Positions 15,024 through 15,854 of a stretch of DNA of 15,854 bases are shown here, one piece after another (the first letter of the stretch is position 1; the number at the start of each line of letters is the position of its first letter). A program made the position numbers and the translations under genes. The stretch spans positions 1 through 15,854 of the forward strand of contig JAFGJF010000179.1 in assembly GCA_016929205.1 (NCBI GenBank). The letters are read 5' to 3'. Under the pieces are notes generated by a model, which was not told the DNA's origin, ran no database searches, and saw only the letters and a program-made list of their open reading frames with translations. This stretch comes from Anaerolineae bacterium (GTDB taxonomy: Bacteria; Chloroflexota; Anaerolineae; JAFGEY01).

Positions 15024-15155
15024 GGCCGACGTTAACCGATAAAGTATGGCAGCCATCATTCCGGTTTTGGCCCTGCGTTTTGAACGCGTACCATTGCAGA
15101 CTCCGCAAGGGATTTGTCCTGATTGAGGACACGCACTCACTAGAGCGGCATCTGC
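15024..15155 (+). ncRNA. Candidate structured leader RNA or small RNA
   Basis: Beginning at the predicted transcription start, the RNA can form three neighbouring domains by hand folding. Domain 1: GGCC 15024-15027 with 15069-15072, AACCG 15034-15038 with CGGTT 15062-15066, and ATGG 15046-15049 with CCAT 15053-15056. Domain 2: GCGTT 15075-15079 with AACGC 15083-15087. Domain 3: GCAGA 15096-15100 with TCTGC 15151-15155, CCGC 15103-15106 with GCGG 15145-15148, and TGTCCT 15115-15120 with AGGACA 15126-15131, separated by internal loops. I recognise no known riboswitch core. A TTATTTTT run lies at 15172-15179 but not directly after a stem, so a terminator is not shown. Chance folding in GC-rich DNA has not been excluded. 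Confidence 0.35.
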
Positions 15156-15264
15156 TCCGGGGGATAGCATCTTATTTTTCCTGGGGGGGGTGTCGCACAT
15201 CTCGCACACGATCTGGCAGCAGCGTGAATGCTCTGTACAGAAAAAGAGAAAGTGAGTGGAGGAA

Positions 15265-15854
15265 ATGGTCAAAACAAGTCGTTGCCCCGTGTGGAGAAAC
15301 CTTGGCCTTGCGATCGTTGTCTTGGTATTGCTTTCACTAGCTTGCAGCGCCTTGCCATCTCCTGGAAAGCTGGTTCCTTCGGGATCGCAGTCACGCAGTT
15401 TGGTCACGTCCACAGCACCGTCTGCCACCCAAACAGCAACCAATACGCCAACTGTCCAAACCCAAAAGACGGCGGCCGACAAACCAACGACGACGCCCAC
15501 CCGGCGAGCGACCAGCACCAAGTGGCCAACAAAAACGCCCACGGCGGCCGTGCAAGTTCGACCAAAAGGGAATGCCATCGATCCCCTGAACGTCAGGGCG
15601 GGCCCAGGCACAAACTATGACAAAATCGGCCTTATCGAGCCAGGTGACGAGATTGAGATCTGGTCCAGGACCGGGGATGGCACCTGGTACAAAGTGAGAT
15701 TGCCGTCAGGCAGTTTTGGCTGGGTTGCTGCCGAGTACATCGATACCCAGGCCAAGGCCGGCGCGATTGCCGTCATCCCGGCTTCCAGCATCCCGCCATC
15801 GCCGACGGTATGGGTGTCTCCAACCGCGAGACCTACCAAAGAACCGGTTCCGCC
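15265..15854 (+). CDS. SH3b-domain lipoprotein with Thr/Pro-rich linker (3' end outside window)
   Basis: The frame is open from ATG 15265 to the right edge (196 residues). The N terminus is a lipoprotein signal: basic MVKTSRCPVWR, a hydrophobic core LGLAIVVLVLL and lipobox SLAC with Cys27. A Thr/Pro/Lys-rich linker covers about residues 40-100. Residues 107-160, starting PLNVRAGPGTNYDKIG and ending FGWVAAEYI, form a bacterial SH3 domain, of the kind that binds peptidoglycan or extracellular ligands. A second Pro/Thr-rich stretch begins at about 177. The protein is expected to be tethered outside the membrane. GGAGG (15258-15262) is only 2 bases from the ATG, unusually close; GTG 15256, right after an in-frame stop, is an alternative. 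A strong promoter and long leader precede it. Confidence 0.8.
   Translation, partial: MVKTSRCPVWRNLGLAIVVLVLLSLACSALPSPGKLVPSGSQSRSLVTSTAPSATQTATNTPTVQTQKTAADKPTTTPTRRATSTKWPTKTPTAAVQVRPKGNAIDPLNVRAGPGTNYDKIGLIEPGDEIEIWSRTGDGTWYKVRLPSGSFGWVAAEYIDTQAKAGAIAVIPASSIPPSPTVWVSPTARPTKEPVP

Noticed and set aside
15024..15180. 6S RNA
   Set aside because: The 5' part has no complement near the 3' part to make the long closing stem, and no central bubble could be drawn.
14922..15611. Minus-strand open frame of about 229 codons
   Set aside because: It runs opposite the SH3b lipoprotein and the promoter region; the plus-strand lipobox and SH3b domain show the real coding strand.

Overview
The window looks like a chromosomal segment of an environmental Chloroflexota bacterium, probably an Anaerolineae-like lineage. 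This is inferred from the GC-rich coding sequence, lipoproteins with Thr/Pro-rich linkers (9115-10269 and 15265-15854), a seven-blade LVIVD propeller, and a TCACGNN heptamer repeat of a kind I associate with that phylum. No rRNA, tRNA, CRISPR array or recognisable transposase is present.

Positions 1-7579 (+ strand) hold a tightly packed sugar-metabolism operon: the C-terminal part of a DegT/DnrJ/EryC1 aminotransferase (cut by the left edge), a NagA-like deacetylase, a TIM-barrel amidohydrolase, a NagB-like deaminase/isomerase, a second DegT aminotransferase that has lost its middle, two Gfo/Idh/MocA oxidoreductases and an NAD-dependent GH4 glycosidase. Three ATGA overlaps (1814, 3556, 6251) and strong Shine-Dalgarno sites mark it as one transcription unit. 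Together the genes suggest glycoside cleavage followed by oxidation, deacetylation, deamination or transamination of an unusual amino sugar. The substrate is not known.

Positions 7580-7949 are non-coding. They hold a compact palindromic element bounded by inverted repeats, with an internal 21-bp tandem array, followed by a heptamer repeat. A third Gfo/Idh gene (7950-8972) follows.

Positions 9115-14858 are on the minus strand: an LVIVD beta-propeller lipoprotein; a two-gene unit of an organophosphate-antiporter-type MFS transporter and a nitrilase-family amidase, joined by TGATG; and a two-gene unit of an alpha/beta hydrolase and a fourth Gfo/Idh protein with a cysteine cluster.

Positions 14859-15264 are a divergent regulatory region with a good sigma70-type promoter in each direction and a potentially structured leader RNA on the plus strand. 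The leader precedes an SH3b-domain lipoprotein that runs off the right edge.

The most notable items are the internally deleted aminotransferase, the unassigned amino-sugar pathway around it, the palindromic element and the structured leader.
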